A DNA stretch of 23,132 nt from a virus. A program made the position numbers and the translations under genes. Positions 13,775-20,798 of this stretch are shown piece by piece. The first letter of the stretch is position 1. Every line of letters starts with the position of its first letter. Location of the stretch: positions 1-23,132 of IMG/VR virus record IMGVR_UViG_3300047678_000023. One strand, given 5' to 3'. Under the pieces are notes generated by a model. That model was not told the origin of the DNA, searched no databases, and saw only the letters and a list, made by a program, of their open reading frames with translations.

Positions 13775-14941
13775 TTACCCCCATGCGGCGTCGGCATAAC
13801 CCATGATTGGAGAGTTTGCGGCAAGTGCTGCACCCGCGAAGAAGAATGGCACCACGCAAGCTCCGTCTTTCACAACTGGCATACTTGGGACCTGCATAAT
13901 TAGGTTCCTCTCACCTGCCGCCGATGCGGTGACAATAGGGACACTTGCAAGTGGTTTGACCAAAAGCAAAGCCGATGTCATCACGGTTGCGGTCGTGTAA
14001 GCCGTCGAGATTTGATATTGCGTGACACGTTGAACCCCGCGATCACCCGCCGCCAATGGTAAGAATGGCAGAAAATTATTTGCTGCCACGCCTGAGTGAA
14101 CCACCTTGCCCGGTGTCGGCACGTTGGCTGCACCTGCGGTATAGTTGACGACCGCGCCAAGGACCTTACCGGTGGTGCCGGATTGATTGGTATATTGGAA
14201 ACCGGCGGCGGAAACGACCGGCGTAGCGGCTGGAGTACCGGTAGTGACAGTTTGAACCACCAACATCCTCAAGCCCGCGCCATCGGCATAACGGTTAGGA
14301 GTGACGGTTAGGGTATTAGTGCCAGATCCTGCGTCGGTGAATGCGATGAACGTGCCTGCAACGGCGTTTGCATAACTGGTCGAAACCTTGGCCGTGGTGG
14401 CTGATTGGCGAACAAGCCAATAAGTGGTTGCTGCGACAAGCCCTGTTGGCAATGCGCCGCCGGAGTTTGAAAATTGCACGGTTGTATATACCGTGGCCGT
14501 CCCAAAGTCGTTGGTATAGGTCAACAAAAGACCCGACGAAGATGATGCCGTGAAGGTGTTCGAATTGATCAATGTCTGCGCGGTCGTGATCAGATTATTG
14601 ATGCCGGGATAGTACATCACGATGTCAAACAGATCGATCTTGCCCGGAACCGATGTGGCAACCGACGAATAAGCACCCAGGTTGACCAGATTCTTGACGC
14701 TGGGGGATACGTCGCCACCAAGCCACATTCCAAAGCCGGGATTTAAATCAGTCGGCGTCTGGGCCACAAGAGCGGCGCCGGGATAGGTATTTGCGACCGG
14801 CGATCCGGGGACCTGAGACAAATCGTAATAGTTACCAGCCGTATAAGCAACGGTGGCCGCTGTAACCTTGGCCCAATCGGCCCGTTGATACTGGCCAGCC
14901 GCCATAGCGGAAACGAGATTGTCAATCGATGTGATCGCCAT
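13775..14941 (-). CDS. Virion protein, paralogue of the 287-residue gene with an inserted beta domain
   Basis: 388 residues. It aligns with the product of 14946-15809: a short helical N-terminus (IDNLVSAMAAGQYQRADWAK), NYYDLSQVPGSP, FDIVMYYPGI, LRMLVVQ, GFQYTNQSGTTGKVLGAVVN, AAGDRGVQRVTQYQ, LLLVKPLA, and VVKDGACVVP. Residues about 128-214 have no counterpart there. They carry a common virion module (VQFSNSGGALPTGLVAATTY, then LVRQSATTAKVSTS, then FIAFTDAGSGTNTLTVT), inserted between LINS and NRYADGAGLRM. A structural surface protein is the best guess: it has no membrane segment or catalytic motif, and the pair sits in the middle of the structural cluster. It begins 4 bases after the stop of its paralogue. 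Confidence 0.75.
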   Translation of the reverse strand: MAITSIDNLVSAMAAGQYQRADWAKVTAATVAYTAGNYYDLSQVPGSPVANTYPGAALVAQTPTDLNPGFGMWLGGDVSPSVKNLVNLGAYSSVATSVPGKIDLFDIVMYYPGINNLITTAQTLINSNTFTASSSSGLLLTYTNDFGTATVYTTVQFSNSGGALPTGLVAATTYWLVRQSATTAKVSTSYANAVAGTFIAFTDAGSGTNTLTVTPNRYADGAGLRMLVVQTVTTGTPAATPVVSAAGFQYTNQSGTTGKVLGAVVNYTAGAANVPTPGKVVHSGVAANNFLPFLPLAAGDRGVQRVTQYQISTAYTTATVMTSALLLVKPLASVPIVTASAAGERNLIMQVPSMPVVKDGACVVPFFFAGAALAANSPIMGYADAAWG

Positions 14942-14945
14942 GGGT

Positions 14946-15809
14946 TTAAGTCCAGTAAAGTGAAAATTCAGCGTGGATCGTTGCAGGAGTCGCGGTCGTG
15001 TTTGAACGCAAGATCATACCTAAATATGCCCCATCTTGCACGGATATTGGTCTTAACCGTTCGCGCACAAAATCGACCTCGATGATTGTGGTGGCTTCTT
15101 GGAGGCCGAAGGTCGCCAAAGGCTTGACGATGCAGACCGCAAACACGCCACCCACCGCCGTCTGCATGTTGACTGAATCAACTTGCATGATGCCGGTATC
15201 ACCTTGCTGCAATTCGATATAGGGAGATCCGCCTGTTACCGTCATGGCCGTGGCATCGGTTGCTGACGATACCAAGGCGCCCGCACTCGCAATATTATTG
15301 GTATAGGAGACTTGAGCAATGCGCCCGGCCACGCCGTTAGAATTGGTGTAGCCAATAATCGTGTTTGGGCTTACGCCATATCCCGCACCTTGAGACACCA
15401 GCATCAATTTGCAGCCAACGCCGCCATATCGCGGGATCGGCAAGCTATTGGTCATCGTCTGCAAACCACCGTCACCATCGACAAATGGATAATACATCAC
15501 GATGTCATTCAATGAGATTGTCGCCTGACCAATCGATGTCGCTGGCGGAATGAACATCGCTTTTTGAAGGTATTTAGTATATCCGGCGGCATTGCATGCG
15601 GGTCCTAGATAGACTCCATCAAACTCACCAAAGACGGCCGATACCAAAGGGGCGGATGCGTAATAGTTGCCGCCGGGGATGCCGGATGCATACGACATAT
15701 CGAACCATTGGCCCGCTGTCAGAATTGGGCCACCACGACGCAAAAGACCCGTCCATGACCGACCAGCGTCATAGGCGGCGGCAATATCCGCGATCCGCGT
15801 TTGGGTCAT
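14946..15809 (-). CDS. Virion protein, shorter paralogue of the 388-residue gene
   Basis: 287 residues. Landmarks shared with the next gene are IADIAAAYDAGRSWTGLLRR at the start, NDIVMYYPFV, CKLMLVSQGAGY, GYTNSNGVAGRIAQVSYTN, QQGDTGIMQVDSVNMQ, IVKPLATFGLQEATTIIEVD, and SVQDGAYLGMI. It lacks the 85-residue inserted module of its paralogue and so shows the ancestral domain boundaries. The 'DIVMYYP' to 'KPLA' body looks like a beta-rich virion protein; I do not recognise a named family. ATG at 15809 overlaps the TAA of the Cys-rich miniprotein by one base. Confidence 0.75.
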   Translation of the reverse strand: MTQTRIADIAAAYDAGRSWTGLLRRGGPILTAGQWFDMSYASGIPGGNYYASAPLVSAVFGEFDGVYLGPACNAAGYTKYLQKAMFIPPATSIGQATISLNDIVMYYPFVDGDGGLQTMTNSLPIPRYGGVGCKLMLVSQGAGYGVSPNTIIGYTNSNGVAGRIAQVSYTNNIASAGALVSSATDATAMTVTGGSPYIELQQGDTGIMQVDSVNMQTAVGGVFAVCIVKPLATFGLQEATTIIEVDFVRERLRPISVQDGAYLGMILRSNTTATPATIHAEFSLYWT

Positions 15810-16000
15810 TACGCACCGGGCGATTCAGCGTCAAGGTCTGGAACTTCTTCCGCCGCCATTGATGCAACGCTACGCGCGTGTGCGGTCATATTGGCATGGA
15901 TGGCACCGGAACAATTGCACGTCCGGTTGGGGCCGTCTGTTTCAGTGACTTCACAAGGCGCACCGCAATCTGCACAAGTGTAATAGGTGGGGTTTGCCAT
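15809..16000 (-). CDS. Cys-rich zinc-binding-type miniprotein
   Basis: 63 residues: MANPTYYTCADCGAPCEVTE, then RTCNCSGAIHANMTAHARSV, then an acidic end (EEVPDLDAESPGA). Cys9, Cys12, Cys28 and Cys30 (with Cys16) suggest a small zinc ribbon or knuckle. Role unknown. Its Shine-Dalgarno (GGAG) lies within the last codons of the upstream nuclease gene, and its own stop overlaps the start of the 287-residue gene. So it belongs to the structural operon rather than to the nuclease cassette. Confidence 0.65.
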   Translation of the reverse strand: MANPTYYTCADCGAPCEVTETDGPNRTCNCSGAIHANMTAHARSVASMAAEEVPDLDAESPGA

Positions 16001-16003
16001 TGG

Positions 16004-16801
16004 CTAAAGCTCCGTCGCTTGTATGTCGTGACAACCGCATTTCCGACAAGTCAAGACAACTCCCTTGCCGTGCTTTCCAAACCGCAGTTGAAGATTGTCC
16101 AACGAATTATTTGTCCTGTCACCATCTTTGTGGTGGACGGATTCGTAGCTATGTAGAATGCGCCCTAAACTCTTTGCCATAACTAGACGGTGCTGTGGGA
16201 CGTAACCACTCCGCGTTGCCATCGCAAAGTAAGGGTCGTCAGAATACACCCGCTCTATAAGGTATCCTTCCCCATTTTTTGAGATACCCCCTTTCCAGCT
16301 ACCGTGCTTATCTCCAGATGCTTTCTTTCCATCTGACACACCGTGTTTAATGGCTATCCTGCTAACAACACTTTGATTGCACCCGAATTTTGAGGCAACA
16401 GCAACCTGTTTTAAACCAGATTTAAGCGCCGCCACAATTTCAAGTTCTTCTTCGTCGCTTATTCGGCGGCGTTGGCCACCATGGTCCCGCAGCTTTATCC
16501 CGGCGCGGCGAACACACTCGCGCATAGCGTAATCCGCGCAGCCATATTTTTCTTTCATTTCAGGCCAAGACATCCCCGCCTGATAATCAGCAATCACCCG
16601 CTCTGCCGCTTCACCATCAAACTTCAATCGGCGGGGTTTTGGGTCTGTCCAGCTTGGAATATCTGCACCACCTTCATGCAGCATCCGATAGACAGCCTTG
16701 GGCGATACCCCCATTTTTGATGCTACTTTGTAGGCGCTCCCTAAATCCCGATAAAGCTCCATGGCGTAATCAATCTCGGCTTGACTGCGTTTTTTAACCA
16801 T
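16004..16801 (-). CDS. HNH homing endonuclease with three N-terminal helix-turn-helix segments
   Basis: 265 residues from ATG 16801, starting MVKKRSQAEIDYAMELYRDL. Residues 8-45, 63-102 and 116-155 are three helix-turn-helix-like units (AYKVASKMGVSPKAVYRML, WPEMKEKYGCADYAMRECV, VAVASKFGCNQSVVSRIAI). Then GDKHGSWKGGISKNGEGYL leads into an HNH_3 core: QHRLVMAKSLGRIL with H204, then ESVHHKDGDRTNNSLDNLQL with H223, H224 and N232. Cys252, Cys255 and Cys257 near the end could bind zinc. The frame extends to an ATG at 16831, but AGGGGGT sits just before 16801 and fits that start better. It lies between the 143-residue fibre-type gene and the Cys-rich miniprotein. The modular DNA-binding N-terminus suggests a long target site (inference). 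Confidence 0.87.
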   Translation of the reverse strand: MVKKRSQAEIDYAMELYRDLGSAYKVASKMGVSPKAVYRMLHEGGADIPSWTDPKPRRLKFDGEAAERVIADYQAGMSWPEMKEKYGCADYAMRECVRRAGIKLRDHGGQRRRISDEEELEIVAALKSGLKQVAVASKFGCNQSVVSRIAIKHGVSDGKKASGDKHGSWKGGISKNGEGYLIERVYSDDPYFAMATRSGYVPQHRLVMAKSLGRILHSYESVHHKDGDRTNNSLDNLQLRFGKHGKGVVLTCRKCGCHDIQATEL

Positions 16802-16845
16802 TTTAACCCCCTGTGGCATATAGCCAAACAAGAGATATTATTACA

Positions 16846-17277
16846 CTATGTCTCCGTGACTTGCAAGCTCGCAATAGCAAATTGGGGCTGAATCCCATTG
16901 CTGACCGTCAATGAACTCGACAAGGCCCCAAAATAAAGCAAGTTGCCAGCCCCAGATGAAGCGGTCCCGATACCGACATAGGTCAGCGTATCACCTGTGA
17001 CGCCACACTGCGCAAACTGAGCTAAAGCCGTATTTGATGCCACGTTGGATGCAATTGTCCAACCGCTCGACGTCCGGATGACTGCGATACGGGCATAGTT
17101 CGTATATGCCGTTTCGTTCGTGCTTTGCGTCCCACCGGCGCCCGGTGTGGCGTTATGAAGGCTTAAATACAAATTGGTATATGGACTGACGGAAGCGTTT
17201 TGAGCCATGCTGGTCCAAGTCGTCGCATTGAAGATCAACGCCAGAATGTTGGATGCTGTGGTCGTACCTTTAGGCAT
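16846..17277 (-). CDS. Phage fibre-type virion protein
   Basis: 143 residues. The pattern is: N-terminal helix (ASNILALIFNATTWTSM), YTNLYLSLHNATPG, ETAYTNYARIAVIRTSSGWT, a central variable strand, LTYVGIGTASSGAGNLLYFG, and ALSSSLTVSNGIQPQFAIAS. It matches a widespread phage family with 'LYvgLht..P......EvsggsYaRva........N...i.F.......vthvgi.da...G.ll..g.L......v.nG....f..g.l.v'. The family is generally taken as a small tail or virion-surface protein; the exact role is unknown. AGGAG lies 9 bases upstream of the ATG, and the gene is only 4 bases after the previous stop. Confidence 0.75.
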   Translation of the reverse strand: MPKGTTTASNILALIFNATTWTSMAQNASVSPYTNLYLSLHNATPGAGGTQSTNETAYTNYARIAVIRTSSGWTIASNVASNTALAQFAQCGVTGDTLTYVGIGTASSGAGNLLYFGALSSSLTVSNGIQPQFAIASLQVTET

Positions 17278-17281
17278 TGGG

Positions 17282-17980
17282 CTAGGCTCCTAAAATCTTG
17301 CGAAGCTGATTTTGGCGATCAGCAAAATCAGCCTCACGGGCCTTCAACTTGGCTTCGGCGTTCTCGATGTCTAACTCGCGCTGATCCAGCGATTCGCTGC
17401 GGCGATCAAGATCGGTCTGGGCCGATACAAAGTTTTGGGATTGCTTTTGCAACGCATAACCAGCTTCCAACAAGGCGTTATTATGCCGGTCCAATTCAGC
17501 CGACTGGGCATCCAATAACCGTTGAGCGGTAGCTGTATTCGTTTCAAGCGCTGCTTGTTTATCGACCAATGCCGCTTCTTGGGCTTTCACGTATTCCAGC
17601 CGGGCCCGAATGTCGGCCCATTTGGCGTCAATCGTGCTCTGATCCATCGCCAATTGATTGCGTTTTGCTGTCAGATCCGCTTCGGCATTGGCTTTATAAG
17701 CGTCGATCTCACCCAATAGCACTGACCGTTCGCGTAAATATTCGGCGCGGTCAGCCTCAAGCTGTGCTGCCTGGGCGTCTAATTCCTCGGCCCGGCGATC
17801 TAGCTTGTTTTGAGCCACCGCGATTTCGGTCTTCTTGGCATCAAGGTCAGCTTGCGCGGCCGCGATCTGGTTAAGCTGCGCTTGAACTGCGGCAGGATCT
17901 TTCACCATGTCCAGCAAGCTTGCCAGACCAGCAATCGATCCAGTGTCAGTTGTCGTTCCGCCGCCGCCCATCATTCCCAT
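17282..17980 (-). CDS. Long coiled-coil phage protein
   Basis: 232 residues. After a Gly/Thr-rich start (MGMMGGGGTTTDTGSIAGLA), residues about 30-225 are almost pure heptad-type helix rich in Ala, Gln, Asp, Glu, Leu and Arg, with no Pro beyond residue 29. Examples are AAAQADLDAKKTEIAVAQNK and LDAQAAQLEADRAEYLRERS. 'LD.R...L....L..A...L' is repeated along it, including near the end (DLDRRSESLDQRELDIENAE). No transmembrane or catalytic motif is visible. A scaffold, linker or fibre-rod role is possible, but its place after the capsid genes does not match a classical scaffold, which normally precedes the capsid gene. AGGAG precedes the ATG by 9 bases. Confidence 0.7.
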   Translation of the reverse strand: MGMMGGGGTTTDTGSIAGLASLLDMVKDPAAVQAQLNQIAAAQADLDAKKTEIAVAQNKLDRRAEELDAQAAQLEADRAEYLRERSVLLGEIDAYKANAEADLTAKRNQLAMDQSTIDAKWADIRARLEYVKAQEAALVDKQAALETNTATAQRLLDAQSAELDRHNNALLEAGYALQKQSQNFVSAQTDLDRRSESLDQRELDIENAEAKLKAREADFADRQNQLRKILGA

Positions 17981-17992
17981 GGATCATCGCTC

Positions 17993-18295
17993 CTATGAGT
18001 TCAAAATGACAGCAAGGCGCTGACCGCTGGATACGCCATAAAAGCGCGTCTCGTTCGCTGACATTCGATGCGCTGTGGTCACCGCCGTCGGGCTATCCCC
18101 AAACGCCAATGAGCAAGTGGTGTCAGTATTGACCATGATGAACGACGTGCGCGCGTTAAACTGCGCTGATTGCAATGAGGCACCAGTAATTGCCACCGCT
18201 TGTTCCGTCACATTTGGCTCGGCACCAGATGGAATCACAATGCCATTCTTGGTCGCTGGGGTGTCGTTGTACTCGGTAATGTATAAAGTCGCCAT
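17993..18295 (-). CDS. Small beta-rich phage virion protein (decoration-like)
   Basis: 100 residues: ATLYITEYNDTPATKNGIVI, then AVAITGASLQSAQFNARTSF, IMVNTDTTCSLAFGDSP, and NETRFYGVSSGQRLAVILNS. This matches a common short phage protein with 'tYltEy.............ep.v.eq.l......s.aFn..T..vri.tdt.cs..fG..P.At....rlaA..t..fgV..g.klAvi', usually found beside head and connector genes. Function is not established; capsid decoration is a guess. It is the first gene after the intrinsic terminator at 18319-18349, starting 24 bases beyond the T-tract. The Shine-Dalgarno is weak (GCGAG). Confidence 0.75.
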   Translation of the reverse strand: MATLYITEYNDTPATKNGIVIPSGAEPNVTEQAVAITGASLQSAQFNARTSFIMVNTDTTCSLAFGDSPTAVTTAHRMSANETRFYGVSSGQRLAVILNS

Positions 18296-18318
18296 TGCTG
18301 ACTCGCTATCTTAATCGG

Positions 18319-18349
18319 AAAAAGGCGCCGCGAAGAATCCCGGCGCCTT
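18319..18349 (-). terminator. Rho-independent terminator after the head genes
   Basis: On the minus strand AAGGCGCCG and CGGCGCCTT form a perfect 9-bp GC-rich stem around a 10-base loop (GGATTCTTCG). The 3' arm runs into TTTTT. It lies 50 bases after the stop of the 99-residue gene and just before the 100-residue gene. No promoter fits in the 24 bases that follow it, so downstream genes would need partial read-through or antitermination. Confidence 0.82.
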
Positions 18350-18398
18350 GAATCCATTAACCCCAGGTAGCCTTGCCCTTGATTGGGGGCGTTCGGAG

Positions 18399-18698
18399 TC
18401 AGCCGCTTGCGTTGCCGGTTTCGTCAGCATTGTGATCGGAAGCGTTGGAAATCTTCGCCGCCGTGCTCAATGGGGTTTTGTTCGCACCGATACCGCCGCC
18501 GCTCTTGCGACCAGGGCGATCCATGCGCTTCTTGCCGACCATACCCTCAACCATCCCGCCTTTCTTGTGGCCGACACGGCCACCTTTCTTGCGGGCACCG
18601 GCGCTGGCGCCATTGTCTAGAACGTCTTTACCGGCTTCGGAATCACCACCGGCATAGAACTTTGGAGTTGAACCAGTGTTGTGACGTGCCTTGCTCAT
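18399..18698 (-). CDS. Small basic Gly/Lys-rich phage protein with a DRPGRKSGG motif
   Basis: 99 residues: MSKARHNTGSTPKFYAGGDS, then GARKKGGRVGHKKGG, then MVEGMVGKKRMDRPGRKSGG (residues 49-68), and a polar end (NASDHNADETGNASG). It is strongly basic in the middle and probably disordered. The 20-residue motif is nearly the same as in the 212-residue protein at 8285-8923, although the rest of the two proteins does not align. DNA or RNA contact, or packaging into the capsid, is a possibility only. It directly follows the 448-residue virion gene (11 bases) and is the last gene before the terminator. Confidence 0.65.
   Translation of the reverse strand: MSKARHNTGSTPKFYAGGDSEAGKDVLDNGASAGARKKGGRVGHKKGGMVEGMVGKKRMDRPGRKSGGGIGANKTPLSTAAKISNASDHNADETGNASG
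18495..18554 (-). repeat. 20-residue basic motif, copy 2 (copy 1 at 8813-8872)
   Basis: Encodes MVEGMVGKKRMDRPGRKSGG. It shares a 14-base identical core with the copy at 8813-8872, and 14 of the 20 encoded residues are the same. Confidence 0.7.
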
Positions 18699-18709
18699 TG
18701 GTCTATTCC

Positions 18710-20056
18710 TTAGACTTGCGTTACGCCAAACATCGGCGTGACTGTGGTTGGGGTCGCTGCTGTTGCGTTGAACACCGGCAAGTGCATCGACACGAAGAAA
18801 CGCTTCACACCATCAGATGCCGATGCGTTGGTAATGGCTGAGCCACCGCCGTTGGTCGACACCTGAATGACGCCGCGAACATCGCCGGTCGTCTGAGTTG
18901 CTGGGGTGGTTTGAACTGCTGGGACAAAGCCCGTTGCAGTCGAAATCGCCGTGCCATTCCAAGACGTTTGCAGGTAATCCCAGCGATCCGCGCGAAGGTG
19001 AATACCCATCACATCGCTGACGCCGACCGAATAGGTATGGCCAGCATCGGTGAACGACGGGATCACCGCGATGATGTACTTGAAGCATTTCTTGCCATAG
19101 ACCGTGGTCGAGGCAGCCGAAGTGATCGATTCCGACATCAGGGCGCCATAGACGTCAAAACCAAGGACGCGAATAGCGCCGCCGGTAGCCGCCGCGTTAG
19201 CCGTGATCGAGACGCCGCGCGCCAGCGATTCGGTTGGGTTCAACACGCTAACCGCTCCGCCATTCCAATACGGATTGACGGCGGTTGCCGCACCTTGCTG
19301 CGGGAACACGCCATAGAAGTTGGCCGAACCAATTGGGGCTGCGGTCAATGATCCCGATGGCACCGGATAAACGGTCATCGTACCCGTGGCCAACGTGGTC
19401 GTGCCGATGGTCAGGACTTGGGTGATCAACGGAAGCGTATTGCCGGAGTTACCCGCGCCGCCGATGACAATCCATTGACCCGGATAGAATTGGTTCACAT
19501 CCGGGATCGCCGTGATGGTTGCCGAACCTGCCGTAGTCGTGCCGACCATGAAACCAAAATCCAACGCCAGCACGTTACCAGTGGTTAATCCACCGGTGCC
19601 GGTATAGGACGTTGGGTTCGAAAACAAAGTCGATGGCGATGCAGCATTGGCGCCCATGTTCGGGTAACCGCCGCCCGCCGTGAACGGCGCAAAAGGAACC
19701 TGAGCCACGCACTGACGACTGAAAGCATTGACCGTTCCGTTGGTCACCGCCGCGCCGCCGGGACAAGTCGTCACCAGCGTCATGGCAGTACCAGAAGTCA
19801 CCGCCTGTGCCGCCGCAATCGTCGCCGTGCCAAATGTCTGCGGAATTTGATCCGTAAGCAAAATCGACGGAGACGCATAGAAGCCGGGGAACCGACCGCC
19901 CTTGTAGCTGTCCTTGTTAGCCGGGGCGAAGCGGACGTCCGGGATTGTCGCTCCTTGATAAAACATTTGCGGGCCGTCCCAAACTTCATTCGAGTTTGGG
20001 GTGCCCATCAATGGTCCAAGGGCGATAAACGGACCCCGATTAGTTGTCGTTGCCAT
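18710..20056 (-). CDS. Large virion protein with an Ig-like module, next to the capsid gene
   Basis: 448 residues. The N-terminal region (GPFIALGPLMGTPNSNEVWD, VRFAPANKDSYKGGRFPGFY, PSILLTDQIPQTFGTATIAA) is followed by a long beta-rich section. Residues 280-348 are the Ig-like module (VSITANAAATGGAIRVLGFD, YGALMSESITSA, GKKCFKYIIAVIPSFTDAGH) seen also in the 422- and 231-residue proteins. The C-terminus reads DVRGVIQVSTNGGG, then KRFFVSMHLPVFNATAATPT. I do not recognise a named family. Size, beta content and place in the capsid transcript suggest a major capsid-surface or decoration protein. Its Shine-Dalgarno (AAAGGA) lies inside the last codons of the upstream nuclease gene. Confidence 0.72.
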   Translation of the reverse strand: MATTTNRGPFIALGPLMGTPNSNEVWDGPQMFYQGATIPDVRFAPANKDSYKGGRFPGFYASPSILLTDQIPQTFGTATIAAAQAVTSGTAMTLVTTCPGGAAVTNGTVNAFSRQCVAQVPFAPFTAGGGYPNMGANAASPSTLFSNPTSYTGTGGLTTGNVLALDFGFMVGTTTAGSATITAIPDVNQFYPGQWIVIGGAGNSGNTLPLITQVLTIGTTTLATGTMTVYPVPSGSLTAAPIGSANFYGVFPQQGAATAVNPYWNGGAVSVLNPTESLARGVSITANAAATGGAIRVLGFDVYGALMSESITSAASTTVYGKKCFKYIIAVIPSFTDAGHTYSVGVSDVMGIHLRADRWDYLQTSWNGTAISTATGFVPAVQTTPATQTTGDVRGVIQVSTNGGGSAITNASASDGVKRFFVSMHLPVFNATAATPTTVTPMFGVTQV

Positions 20057-20059
20057 AGG

Positions 20060-20767
20060 CTAATTCCTTTTCCCAAGTGGGACTACATTCGAGGTTTCGA
20101 CTTCCGCCAACTTACGGGCTTTGTGGAAATCTAAATAGTCCGCAGCAGCGCGCAGGACCGCCGAATCATCTTTCAGCTTGCCAATTCCAGTATTGCAATC
20201 AGAGCATAAAAGACCGCGAACATCACCAGTTTTGTGATCATGATCGACCGAAAGCCATTTAACTTTTCCAGCGCGTGTTGCCGTTTCTGGCTGTGCGCAA
20301 ACGGCACAAACGCCTTTTTGCTCAACAAACATCCGCTGGTAATCATCAAGGCCGATGCCAAAGCTTTTCTTCAAATCTTGCGCACGGAACCGATTTGGGT
20401 CGGCTTCACGAGCAGATTTTTGATAAGCAGCGCGGCCTTCTTTGGTGCGATGATCAAACTTCCCTTCCATCGGATAACCGCTGTCACGTAGGAATTCGAT
20501 GCGAGTCTCACCTTTGTCGCCAGTCACAGAACGAATTGGACCCTTTGGCCATTCACCATGGACATAGAACCACACCAATTTTTGAACTGTATAATCGCGC
20601 TTATCGACCTTGATGTATTGATAACCGTGGCCACCATCACCACCGGCTTTCGAGCCAATAATGATATTCCGAGCCGCACGTACTTTCCATGTGAACACGC
20701 CGGTTGCCCGGTCGTAGTTCAACACTTCAAGTAAACGTGCGTGCGTAAGTTCCACTTTGCTTCTCAT
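20060..20767 (-). CDS. Homing-type nuclease: degenerate HNH domain plus endonuclease VII domain
   Basis: 235 residues. Residues 8-98 align with phage HNH proteins (LLEVLNYDRATGVFTWKVRA, GYQYIKVDKRDYTVQKLVWF, then YVHGEWPKGPI, then TGDKGETRIEFLRDS). However, the usual 'HRLvW' is QKLVW and the usual 'IDHinGdr.DNR' is IRSVTGDKGETR, so the catalytic His residues are gone. Residues 135-215 are a recombination endonuclease VII domain (T4 gp49 family) with Cys154 and Cys157 (GVCAVC), DHDHKTG (His176, His178), RGLLCSDCN (Cys188, Cys191) and IGKLKDD, all key residues present. The start at 20767 is set by AGGAGG six bases upstream, and that site is buried in a hairpin. It is placed immediately after the major capsid gene. 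T4 endonuclease VII resolves branched DNA; a free-standing mobile nuclease is more likely here. Confidence 0.85.
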   Translation of the reverse strand: MRSKVELTHARLLEVLNYDRATGVFTWKVRAARNIIIGSKAGGDGGHGYQYIKVDKRDYTVQKLVWFYVHGEWPKGPIRSVTGDKGETRIEFLRDSGYPMEGKFDHRTKEGRAAYQKSAREADPNRFRAQDLKKSFGIGLDDYQRMFVEQKGVCAVCAQPETATRAGKVKWLSVDHDHKTGDVRGLLCSDCNTGIGKLKDDSAVLRAAADYLDFHKARKLAEVETSNVVPLGKRN

Positions 20768-20770
20768 TTC

Positions 20771-20798
20771 TCACCTCCTGTAATGATCCATACAGGAG
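20771..20798 (-). promoter_or_regulatory. Hairpin covering the Shine-Dalgarno of the nuclease gene
   Basis: On the minus strand CTCCTGTA (20798-20791) pairs perfectly with TACAGGAG (20782-20775) around an 8-base loop. The 3' arm contains most of AGGAGGTGA (20779-20771), the strongest Shine-Dalgarno in the window, six bases before the ATG at 20767. In long capsid transcripts the site would be hidden. There is no T-tract, so it is not a terminator. Confidence 0.75.

Noticed and set aside
16802-16831. Upstream ATG at 16831 for the triple-HTH nuclease.
   Set aside because: AGGGGGT lies between the two ATGs and is correctly placed for 16801. The extra ten residues carry no recognisable feature.
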